From Proteles cristata cristata (taxonomy: Eukaryota > Chordata > Mammalia > Carnivora > Hyaenidae): a stretch of DNA of 64,000 bases. Under the pieces are notes generated by a model that was given only the letters and a program-made list of their open reading frames with translations, searched no databases and was not told where the DNA came from. This document shows, piece by piece, positions 1 to 8,842 of the stretch. The stretch is taken from the NCBI GenBank assembly GCA_017311185.1, contig JAESUZ010001739.1, positions 806,001 through 870,000 of the forward strand, written 5' to 3'. Position 1 is the first letter of the stretch. Each line of letters begins with the position of its first letter. Both the position numbers and the translations under genes were made by a program.

Positions 1-74
1 GATCATTCTCAATTAATTCTTCGTTTGCTTTTATTTGCTTCAAATCTTGAAAAGAATCCAGTTCGTCATCTAGG
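1..74 (-). CDS. CCDC138: CCDC138 exon 4 (partial, runs off the window)
   Basis: Acceptor TTTAAAG, then LDDELDSFQDLKQIKANEEL then IEND, matching recalled human LDDELDSFHDLKKQ. The first base completes the split Cys codon from exon 3. The exon continues beyond position 1. Confidence 0.9.
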
Positions 75-3000
75 CTTTAAAAAAAAATTCTGTCACAGCA
101 TTCTGGAAGTTTTATATAGCATTGGAAAAAAAAAAAATAAAAGTGCTTTTCAAATATTAGCAGCAAAAAAACTGAAAAAAGTAACAAGTAAACATTTTAA
201 AATGGAAAGCATAAAAATGTGAAAAGTAACAGTCAATGATCTAAAAACTCACTACAAATATCTTTCTACATATTCAAATGGGCATAATTTAAAATAACAT
301 ATACCTATAGAATGTTCTACAACTGCCAATCTCTTTCCTTTGATTCCTAATACTTTTGTGAGGTCAATATAACAAGTACTTTCACCTGTAATTTTAGGTA
401 AAATAGTGATATCTAACAGGAAGAAACTGAATCCTAAAGAATTTAAGTAACTAACAGGTGACATTACTAGTAAAGGGAGAGCAGAACTAGAATCTCCGGT
501 GTTTTCTCCAAAAAGATGACCTCAAAGTTGAAATTTCTAGAGCAGTGCTGTTCAAAGGAATATAATTCAATCACATAAGGTAATTAAAAATTCCCTAGTA
601 GTCATATTAAAAACATGAAAAGACACATTTTAATTATGTGTTATATTTAACACAGTACATCTAAGATTACTTTCACATATAACCAATATAAAAATTAAGA
701 TATTCTGTATTCTTTATCCATCCTTGAAACCCGTTGTATATTTTGTACTTATAGCACTTCAAGTACTCAATAGCCTCATGTGGCTTGTGGTTACCGTGCT
801 GAATAGTATTATAATTCCAGACTAGATAATAACTAGGGATTATGAAAAAACTATTTAATGTTATAAAAACTTTCACAGTTCTTTTTTTTTTTTTTATGTT
901 TTTTATTTATTTCTAGGAGAGAGAGAGAGACAGCGTGAGCAGGGGAGGGTCAGAGAGAGAGGGAGTCACAGACCGAAAGAGGCTCCAGGCTCTGAGCTGG
1001 CAGTCAGCACAGAGCCCGACGCGGGGCTCGAACCCACAACCGCGAGATCATGACCTAAGCGAAAGTCGGACGCTTAACCGACTAAGCCACCCAGGCGCCC
1101 CAAAACTTTCACAGTTCTAATGCTTCAAATTATAACTGGAAATTATACCCAAATCGTATATAAAAACAAAAACTGATAAAACTATCAGCTAAATACAAGA
1201 AAATGAATTCCAGAAATTCATAATCTCAAAGCAATTTTTACTTTCCTTACTTTATATTCAATCTACCTCATGTCCAAATCTTAAATCTAGATTAACAATG
1301 CTACTTTGTGAATGCCAAATGAAACAGTAGTAACAATGATAATAATAGCACTTCGAGTGCTTTTCTGTGTACGAAACACCATTCTAAGTGCTTTATATGG
1401 ATTAAATCATTTAAGTAGAGAAAGCGGCAATTATATAAAAAATTCAAGTTCTCAAATATCAATTACATTAATATCGTATGTATATTTTAGGCATAGTTAA
1501 CTTTTCTTCTCCCCACAATTATCTCAACATTTCATTTTGTGTATGTACACATCTTTATGGTTTAACATTATTTCAAAATGTTTACCTCTTCTTGATACCC
1601 ATTGCACTTCCTTCTGCCATTATTTCTGGCATTTAATAATACGTAATTTAGAACTTTAATCTTAGCTTCAACTGCTTTTATACTGGTTTCACCCACAGTA
1701 CAATCTCCTCTATAAAACTGTTAACTCCTCATAGACCAGCATTCGATCATGCATGTTACCAACTCCCTAGACCAATTTCTTCAATCTCTTTCTCAATTAC
1801 CTAAAATGTACCTTACCATACTAGTAGATACACAGTGGATATGGAGTTAAACATCACTGACCTACAAACCTGGATTCATTTTTATCCTAGATCCTTTAAA
1901 AAAAAAAGAAAGGGAGCACGGTCTTCATTTGGGTCCTGGATGAATAACCACAAAAATAATTGTTCATCTTTTATACTGTGTAAATAACTTTCCATTATAC
2001 CACCAAATGAAATGCTAGGTTCATGCTTTTATCACAAAGATTCTCAGTAAAAATTAATAAATCAGTCTCTATAATCATTCAGCAAGCTCCAGACTGTTAC
2101 TGCCTCTTAAAAAAAGTAAAAAAGCAAACATAAACAAACACCCTTTATCTCCCAGTGTTTTAAGACACTGAGGGGATAACAACAGTAAGGATTCAGGGTA
2201 CTTTACCAATTCACATTTAACTGTTTGAATGAACTACAAAGTGGTGTTGTGCAATGCTTTCTTTCACTGGAGTAACATCTTAATGATGAACCAACTTTAT
2301 CTCCAGATGAGAAGATTTCCAAACCATCTGTTAACAAAAGAGAAAATAGCAGAAATTACTTATTAAGATCAGATACTAATCTCATTCTAGGCTCCTAAAG
2401 ATAAAATGGCAAAATTACCTAATAATTACTTATCTGTATATCTCTGTAATGCACACTTCAGAAAACAGGCATCAAATCATATATTAATACAGTACTCTGC
2501 TGATTACAAAATGCTCTTTCATTTATTACCTTATTTGATCCTAGCAACAACTAGCTTACTCTGAAGTAAGCAGAATAGATGCCTTTAACTCTATTCCAAT
2601 AGTGGGAAGTCTAAGGACTAAAGAAGTGAGTGAAGTTATCCAAGTATCAGAACCAGCAAGTAGAAAGATTAAAATTCAGAATTCAGCCTTCTTCCTACCT
2701 ACTCATGATATTTCATCAGTCTCAAACATTAAACATTTTATTTTTAACTATTATGTATTTTAAACATTGAACATTTAACAGACTGTTAGCCTGTATCTAA
2801 ACTCAGGCAAAGAGAGATTCTCTGATAAGAAATTTAGAAATTTTTTTTCCTTGAAGTTTTATTTTTAAGTAATCTCTACAGTCAATGTGGGGCTCAGATT
2901 TACTATCCCAATACTGACTGAACCAACCAAGAACCCCTATAAATATTTTTAAATATATGCACTCTTGTCTAACATGCATCAGAAATTAAATGAGTTATAC

Positions 3001-5256
3001 TTTTTGTTAGATTTTAGAAAGCTGGAAATTTTAGGGTAAATTTCAAAACTAAAATACAATTTTAAGTTATTTTTAAGATACTAGACTCAGTAATAACTGA
3101 GTCTTTTTTTCATACTGAAGAAATATTTCAAAAGAGTGTTTACAAAATTTCAAAATGAAATAAACTTGGAAAAAAAATGAAATTCTCTAATCTACTCTGA
3201 TAAACTTTTAATGATATTGTTTCTGTTGCAATCAGCTCAAAAGTCAATGACTGTACTTACTAGTAAAAACATCACTGAAGTCAGTACCAACAAATCAAAA
3301 GATTAATAGTTATACATTACTTCCAGATGGCCACACAATGTTCCAGTGCACCCAATCTCACAATTATCTTTATCAAGTACATCTGATAATCTTCCAGTAC
3401 AATTATTATCCCAGTAGCTTGGAAAGTCTATGCCTTAAATAAATAGCAATTAGTTTTCTTTACTCAATATACTGTTTAATTTTTAGCAATTACTAAAAGC
3501 AAAAAAATATTGCAATTGAAACACCAAAATAATTAATTCAATTTGATTTTAAAGACATCTTACACATTCACCCACAAAATCTTGATTACTATTAGTTCAC
3601 TACCTGATTGAAGAAAGCTTACTATCGCAAGATATCTGGCACTTAGCCTTACGTCTAAACATTTTTTAAAAATGTTTTCTCTCAAATTAAATTTGTTAAA
3701 GCCCCCAAATATACAAAATACTCTATTAGCTTACCTGGGGAAGTTAGAGATCTTCTCTTCCATTTAGCCTGATCAAAATTTGAAAAATCATACTTAAAAA
3801 AAAAAAAAGATATATTTAATTTGTATATTAAGAATCAATCTAAAGTTTCAAAAGAGTTCCCCACAAACTATATACTAAGTACAACGGTTAATTACAAAGG
3901 TTAGAGTGGACAAATCTTGTAGACACAACCTTAACTGACTGGTCAAAGTTAATATCCCCAGTAACAGGACGAAGCAACATCACAAGTCTCCTAATGAACA
4001 AGAGCAACCCACATATCGCTGTAGCATTCCTGCCAAAAATGCATAACCATATAGTCATGAGGAATAGTCAGCAGAGACACTCAAATTCAGGGACAGTCCA
4101 ATACACAGTTTCCTGTTCTCTTCAAAAATAGCAACACAGGTGTGTCTGGTGGCACAGTTGGTTGGACAACCAACTCTTGATTTTGGCTCAGGTCATGATC
4201 CCAGTGGGCGTGGGCTCAGGCCTGGCGTTGGGCTCACACTGATCTTGGAACCTGCTTAAGATTCTCCCTGTGCCCAACTCTCCAGCTTGCCCTTGCTCTC
4301 TAAAAAAAATAAAAATATCAACATTACAAAAGACAAGGGCTTAAGAACCTGATCCAGATTAAACGCAACTAAAGAAAAAAAACAAATGCAATGCTCATTT
4401 TTAGATTGTATCTGCACCAGGAAAAAAAAATTTTTTAAGAACATTATTGAGGTAACTGGTGAAATCTGAATACGAACTATACATTACATATTATTGTACA
4501 GTTTCCTCGATTTATTATTACTGCAGATATACACAAATATTCTTAGTCCTAGAAAATACACTTAAGTATTTATATTTGGGGGTAAAAGTGTCACAGCACC
4601 TACATATTACCCTTAGTTAAGGGGAAAAAAATGTATGTAAAGTCAAAAATATGAATAGTAACGCAAATGTGGGGAAATGTTAACAACTGGCAAATCCATG
4701 CGAAGTGCTCAAAAGAGTTCCTTGTATATTCTTGCAACTTAAAGTTTGGAATTATTTCAAAATACAAAGGTTTTTAAAGGAATTAAAATCGCCTTGTGAA
4801 CTCCACTCAAGTCACCGTAAATAAAAGTTCAGATACACTTTCAACAGTGCCATACTATGCCTGTAATAACATAAACCTTCAACAGTTTATGGTGAAGGAA
4901 TTTCTGATAGAAAATTTGCTTTTCCCATACAGGGAACATCTGCGTCCACAAATGACTTTTTCCCCTAGCAGCTACCTTTCGCTACCCCTGGTTCCTGCTC
5001 GAACACCGGATACTGGCTCCTTCAGCCGGGGGCCTTCCGAACCGGGGACCTTCCGAACCGCGGCCCCAAGGATTCTGGCGCAGCTGCCGGAGAGGCTGCT
5101 TCACACCTACAGAAACCGGCCCGCGGGCCAGGGACCCGGCCGAAGGAAAAGGCGAAGCCTCACCTCGGCGAAGTGGCTGCCCCCTAGTCCGTAGCGGCTT
5201 TTCAGACGCTCTACTACCAAATCCTGCCCCGGAGGCTTCACTACCCTCGGTTCCAT
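1..5256 (-). CDS. CCDC138: CCDC138 gene, 5' part (exons 1-4, exon 4 cut by window)
   Basis: Coiled-coil domain protein 138, a poorly characterised protein reported at centrosomes/centriolar satellites (recalled). Exon 1 starts MEPRVVKPPGQDLVVERLKS, almost identical to recalled human. Exons 2 and 3 carry the YDFSNF and SGDKVGSSL blocks, and the truncated exon 4 starts LDDELDSF. Phases join across all three introns. It lies on the same strand as, and directly downstream of, RANBP2, the arrangement known in human chromosome 2. The coiled-coil part lies outside the window. Confidence 0.93.
530..845 (-). mobile_element. Ancient MER-type DNA-transposon relic
   Basis: Starts with 'cagtgctgttcaa' and ends with a 'caatagcctcatgtggct' block, terminal motifs of a common non-autonomous mammalian DNA element. 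Exact family name not verified. Related to 23780-24020 in the opposite orientation. Confidence 0.5.
883..1101 (-). mobile_element. Young CanSINE with 17-bp target-site duplication
   Basis: Full tRNA-Lys-derived SINE (head CCACCCAGGCGCCCC on plus, A/T tail at left). Flanked by perfect 17-bp duplications AAAACTTTCACAGTTCT at 866-882 and 1102-1118. Confidence 0.93.
2207..2327 (-). CDS. CCDC138: CCDC138 exon 3
   Basis: 121 nt, acceptor TTAACAG, donor TTG|GTAAAG. Encodes (D)GLEIFSSGDKVGSSLRCYS then SERKHCTTPLCSSFKQLNVN and two bases of Cys. One residue longer than recalled human near the start. Confidence 0.9.
2328..3734 (-). other. CCDC138: CCDC138 intron 2
   Basis: Contains MIR-like sequence (about 2490-2620, minus), an old short CanSINE (2848-2938, minus), and an open 113-nt AG/GT-bounded segment at 3321-3433 that I do not call an exon because it breaks the frame. 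Confidence 0.6.
2848..2938 (-). mobile_element. Old short-type CanSINE
   Basis: Contains 'tttttaagtaatctctaca' and 'atgtggggctcaga', the older carnivore SINE type with a short tail; diverged. Confidence 0.65.
3735..3792 (-). CDS. CCDC138: CCDC138 exon 2
   Basis: 58 nt, acceptor TTTAAG after a T-rich tract, donor CCAG|GTAAGC. Encodes YDFSNFDQAKWKRRSLTSP and one base of the next codon. Confidence 0.92.
3793..5163 (-). other. CCDC138: CCDC138 intron 1
   Basis: Right end is CpG island. At 5035-5062 the motif CCTTCCGAACC is repeated in tandem. One diverged CanSINE at 4138-4317. Otherwise AT-rich with no recognised feature. Confidence 0.7.
4138..4317 (+). mobile_element. Diverged CanSINE
   Basis: Head resembles 'tctggtggcacagttggtt', the middle 'ggctcaggtcatgatc', and the tail is CT-rich then A-rich. 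Confidence 0.75.
5164..5256 (-). CDS. CCDC138: CCDC138 exon 1 (start codon)
   Basis: 93 nt (31 codons) from ATG at 5256-5254, Kozak GCACCATGG, to GAG|GTGAGG. Encodes MEPRVVKPPGQDLVVERLKS then RYGLGGSHFAE. The start is chosen by identity to human and by its position in the CpG island. Confidence 0.93.
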
Positions 5257-5345
5257 GGTGCACCGAGGTCACCGTTGTTTCCCCGGGAACAGCGTTCAAA
5301 CCCACCGCGGCCGGACGCTCAGGGGCGGAGCTCGCGCAACGGTAC

Positions 5346-5360
5346 TGCGTCATTGACGCA
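5346..5360. promoter_or_regulatory. CRE/AP-1-like palindrome in CCDC138 promoter
   Basis: TGCGTCA T TGACGCA: two exact inverted 7-mers around one base, about 90 bp upstream of the start codon. Half-sites resemble ATF/CREB sites. Binding is inferred. Confidence 0.5.
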
Positions 5361-5389
5361 CGGCACGCTCCGCTTGTCGGGGTCGACAG

Positions 5390-5397
5390 CGACGTCA
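5390..5397 (-). promoter_or_regulatory. CRE-like octamer
   Basis: TGACGTCG on the minus strand, one base off the CRE consensus TGACGTCA, 30 bp upstream of the palindrome in the CCDC138 promoter. Confidence 0.45.
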
Positions 5398-5794
5398 AGG
5401 CGCACGCAGTGCGAACAGGCGGAGGAGATTTTCCTGCGATGGAACCCACGCATCGTCAAAGGCGGCAGCGAGGGAGGCACGCGTTGTCAGAGCCCCTTTG
5501 CCACACTATACTATGTTAAAAACATCCTTGCGTTACAAATGTTTTTCCTGCCTAATGATTTAATGACTAATTCCGTTACCACTGTGTTATTTGGACTGAT
5601 TAATGGTGTTTTGTCTTTTTTGTCTTGGAATTTTGCTACATAAGTTTTTCTCCCTTGTGTCCAAGGCACCAAAAAAGCAGGGCTGTTCACAGCAGTTACA
5701 CCTTAGCTGATGTGGCCCCTCAAGAGAGGGAACTCAGCCTTGGCCTCAGGTGCCACCCCCACCCATGGTGTCAGGTAAGGAGATACCCTTTTCA

Positions 5795-5941
5795 GGGCTC
5801 CTGGATGGCTCACTCAGTCAAGCATCCGACGACTCTGGATTTTGACTCCGGTTATGCTCTTGTGGTTGAGTCTCATCAGGCTCTGCGGAGCCTGCCTAGA
5901 TTTTCTCTCTCTCTCAAGATGAATGATTGATAGATAAATAA
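5795..5941 (+). mobile_element. Truncated CanSINE
   Basis: Head 'gggctcctggatggctcac', shortened body and CT-rich end. Confidence 0.75.
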
Positions 5942-6551
5942 TGGATGTTCAACAGCATGTCTTGACTAACAAATTCTAGATTCTCCGGATTATTTTTAAA
6001 GTTTCTCGAATGCCGGAATTTTATAAGATCATTTTACTGAAGTATTATCTGAGAATTATTTAAGCCAAAACTCTCTGCCATCAAATATTACTCCGTGTAC
6101 AAATAATATTTTTATACTCTATTTTAAGTAGATTTTTAATGAGAATATGAAATCGAGCCAGTTGGGGGGGGGGGGAAGTACATCTCAGTGTGGATTTACA
6201 CTGCATTAGCAATTAAATAACAAAGAGAAATCACAGCCCTTTCTCATTAATGCTTCAAGCCACTTGTAAGCATCTTTGGAATTCTAATATTGGAAGTCAG
6301 TTTACATGTCATTTAGTCAAACTTTTGGCCCAAGTATCAGTAGCTTTTAAAGCTTAATACCTGGTTTTAATGCTTTAGTATAGCAGAAGATAGTGTAAAA
6401 CCGTTTCTTTAAAAGTCTCTAAAGCATACTTGCCTTTACTTGGAATTTATTCTAAAATAACGACAAAGGCATCAGCTGTTCCAGCTCAATAACAGCAACA
6501 CACTTTATGTCAACTTGTATTAACTACATAGGTCTCCGAAGAAGTCAGCTC

Positions 6552-6779
6552 GTTTTTTTTTAATTTTTTAAAAATGCTTTATTAATTTCTAGGAGAGAGA
6601 GAGATAGTGTGAGCAGGGGAGGGTCAGAGAGAGAGGGAGTCACAGACTGGAACAGTCTCCAGGCTCTGAGCTGGCAGTCAGCACAGAGCCCGACGCGGGG
6701 CCCGAACCCACGAACCGCAATATCATGACCTAAGCGAAAGTCGGATGCTTAGCCGACTAAGCCACCCAGGCGCCCCCCA
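6552..6779 (-). mobile_element. Young CanSINE with target-site duplication
   Basis: Near-consensus copy flanked by AAGAAGTCAGCTC (6539-6551) and AAGAAGCCAGCTC (6780-6792). Confidence 0.9.
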
Positions 6780-7026
6780 AAGAAGCCAGCTCTTGATATT
6801 AAATGTGCATATATGTAGTCCATGGTTGTCTTTATGGTTCAGGTAAGTTCATCTGATACACTGGAGTAGGTTTATTTCAGTAGTTATTTGGCTTTGTGGC
6901 CAAGTGGATTTAGTGATGCTATTTCATCACTCATTACTCACATACACACCGCACATGACATCCCTTTCCTCCTTTGGTGGTTGCAAGTGTATTATATAAT
7001 AGCGTTGTTTACAAATCCCCAAATAT

Positions 7027-7250
7027 GGGACGCCTGGGTGGCTCAGTTGGTTAAGTGTCAGACTTCGGCTCAGATCATGATCTTGTGGTCCATGGGTTCA
7101 GCCCCACATTGGCCTCTGTGCTGACAGCTCAGAGCCTGAAGCCTGTTTCAGATTCTGTGTCTCCCTCTCCCTCTCCCTCTGCCCCTCCCCAGATCGTGCT
7201 CTGTCTCTCTAGGTCTCAAAAATAAATAAACGTTAAAAAAATTTTTTTTA
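7027..7250 (+). mobile_element. CanSINE
   Basis: Head 'gacgcctgggtggctcagtt', CT-rich tract, tail 'aaaataaataaacgtt' and poly-A. A CCCCAAAT repeat flanks both sides. Confidence 0.9.
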
Positions 7251-7673
7251 TTCCCCAAATAATGGAATTATTTGACCCCTACTGTCTTTCACTAAACAAA
7301 ATGAAATGATTTCACTGGGAAGAACACAGGAGGGTAGAGGAAAATCACTACTAGTTATTGGAATACACAAAATTTTGTGCTCCAACTAGATTCTTTGTAG
7401 TTCTATACTGAGTGGGCTGATGAGAATGCCTTCCCCCAACCCCTGCCCCAGCTGCTTTTAAGCGGTTTGCCTAACTTTTGTCATTAGCCACTTGCAAGTA
7501 AATTTTCAGTGTGTAACAAACTTTAAAAGAAATCACTTCCTTTGGGAGCTCTGGAAATTATATGGCAGTCTGAGTTTACAGAACTTTAATTGTCCTTACT
7601 TTGGCTCTAAAATGAACAAACAACTAGATGCACAAGTAGTTTTTTAAATGTCATGGCTGTTAACAATTGTCAC

Positions 7674-7679
7674 TTTATT
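7674..7679 (-). terminator. RANBP2: Candidate distal polyadenylation signal of RANBP2
   Basis: AATAAA on the minus strand about 860 nt past the stop, just before the first repeat-rich DNA of the intergenic region. Confidence 0.4.
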
Positions 7680-8352
7680 TTTGCTACAAAATTCACCAGA
7701 AAAAGTACTGCAACAATCTCGTATAAAGCAAATCTTTAACCAAAGAACATGGTATAGACCTTTTTAAAATAGTCTTACTTTATCACAATAACTGCAAGGA
7801 AAAATTCAAGTTCTATTAGAACCAAGCTGCAGTCTGAGGTAGTAGAAAGATGACAGAAAAGTTTAAAAAAAATAAAAACTAAGGACATACTTGTTCAAAA
7901 TGTAAAAATTAATTTAATACCTTTGAAAGGGCACAGGAAACTACATATCATTTTAAGAAAAGAAGGTACTCTACTTAAAAGTTAATTTAACTATACAGGA
8001 GGTGCAAGAATTATAGAAGAGCACTTTGGTTAAGTCTCTACCCTCTGTGGCTTTACCCATTCAAAAGTGAGCCTCAATGCATAAATGAGCATACCAGCAG
8101 TTAAAATTACCAAATATATTTCAAATCTAAAATAAAAATTATCCAAGTTGTGGTCCCTTTATTCAAACGGTAAGTTTATCCATGCAGGAAGTCCAATATT
8201 TTAAAAGGTAAAATAAATTGCATATATCATAATCCTTCAATAGTTTGAGAAGGTCTATTGCTTTTAACAAGATTAATATTATTCCATTTTAATACAGATA
8301 TGTCAGGAGTACATAAACACAAGTACACCTGATTTACACCAGTGTTTAAACT

Positions 8353-8358
8353 TTTATT
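8353..8358 (-). terminator. RANBP2: Candidate proximal polyadenylation signal of RANBP2
   Basis: AATAAA on the minus strand (TTTATT on plus) about 180 nt past the stop codon. Would give a short 3' UTR isoform. Confidence 0.35.
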
Positions 8359-8536
8359 TCACACCATGCAAGGTCAATTATAACACATTAAAAAGTGACA
8401 ACAGCTATAAGCTGCAATTTTACATTTATACATTGGAAATGTCCATTTTCAAAAGCTGAACATAATTACCATATTGTCATAACAGCTAAGCTTCAATTGT
8501 TTATTCAGGTAAAACTTACTATGAAAAACAATGATT

Positions 8537-8842
8537 TTATATCTGTCCACATTCTGTGATACTAATTCTTCGACTAACAGACCCTTGAGGAGAGCCAAAT
8601 GATTCGATCTTTTTCACAGTATCCATGCCATCCTTAACAAACCCAAATACTACATGCTTAAAGTCCAAACATTCTGCTTTTCTCAGTATTATAAAAAATT
8701 GAGAATTATTGGTATTCCGGCCTCGACTGGCCATTGATAGTAATCCAGGCCCAGTATGTTTCACATCAAAATTTTCATCTTCAAATTTATCTCCATAGAT
8801 GGACCGTCCTCCTGTTCCATCATGTTTGGTGATATCTCCCCC
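8537..8842 (-). CDS. RANBP2: RANBP2 exon 29 (second half of cyclophilin, stop)
   Basis: 306 nt including TAA, acceptor TTTTTTCAG. Encodes [20 protein letters not shown] through [11 protein letters not shown]. Pocket residues seen: SQFF and FKHVVFGFV are conserved. MASRGRNTN replaces the MANQGQNTN-type segment, and AECLD carries Cys at the position of cyclophilin A Trp121 (His in human RANBP2, recalled). Confidence 0.96.
   Translation of the reverse strand, partial: GGDITKHDGTGGRSIYGDKFEDENFDVKHTGPGLLSMASRGRNTNNSQFFIILRKAECLDFKHVVFGFVKDGMDTVKKIESFGSPQGSVSRRISITECGQI

Larger units (their letters stand above)
75..2206 (-). other. CCDC138: CCDC138 intron 3
   Basis: Holds an old MER-type DNA element (about 530-845), one young CanSINE (883-1101) and MIR-like remnants (about 1335-1430). 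Nothing recognised elsewhere. Confidence 0.7.
4950..5480 (-). promoter_or_regulatory. CCDC138: CpG-rich promoter of CCDC138
   Basis: The only strongly GC- and CpG-rich stretch in an AT-rich window. It spans the CCDC138 start codon and intron 1 start, with the presumed transcription start upstream of 5256. No plus-strand gene can be supported, so a bidirectional role is unproven. Confidence 0.8.
5481..7649. other. RANBP2-CCDC138 intergenic region
   Basis: Contains three CanSINEs (5795-5941, 6552-6779, 7027-7250), a G11-type homopolymer near 6164, and no supported gene. Confidence 0.7.
7650..8536 (-). other. RANBP2: RANBP2 3' untranslated region (inferred)
   Basis: AT-rich sequence after the stop, free of young SINEs. 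Candidate minus-strand AATAAA signals stand at 8353-8358 and 7674-7679. The true 3' end is not decidable from sequence; it could extend past 7650 into the SINE-bearing stretch. Confidence 0.6.

Noticed and set aside
3321..3433. Open 113-nt segment bounded by AG and GT in CCDC138 intron 2
   Set aside because: Its length (113 nt) would break the frame between exons 2 and 3, which already join in phase and match human. An open stretch of 38 codons is not rare by chance. At most a poison exon; RNA-seq would decide.
4796..5643. Plus-strand open frames over the CpG island
   Set aside because: Shadow frames in GC-rich DNA opposite CCDC138 exon 1; no known protein match and no splice support.
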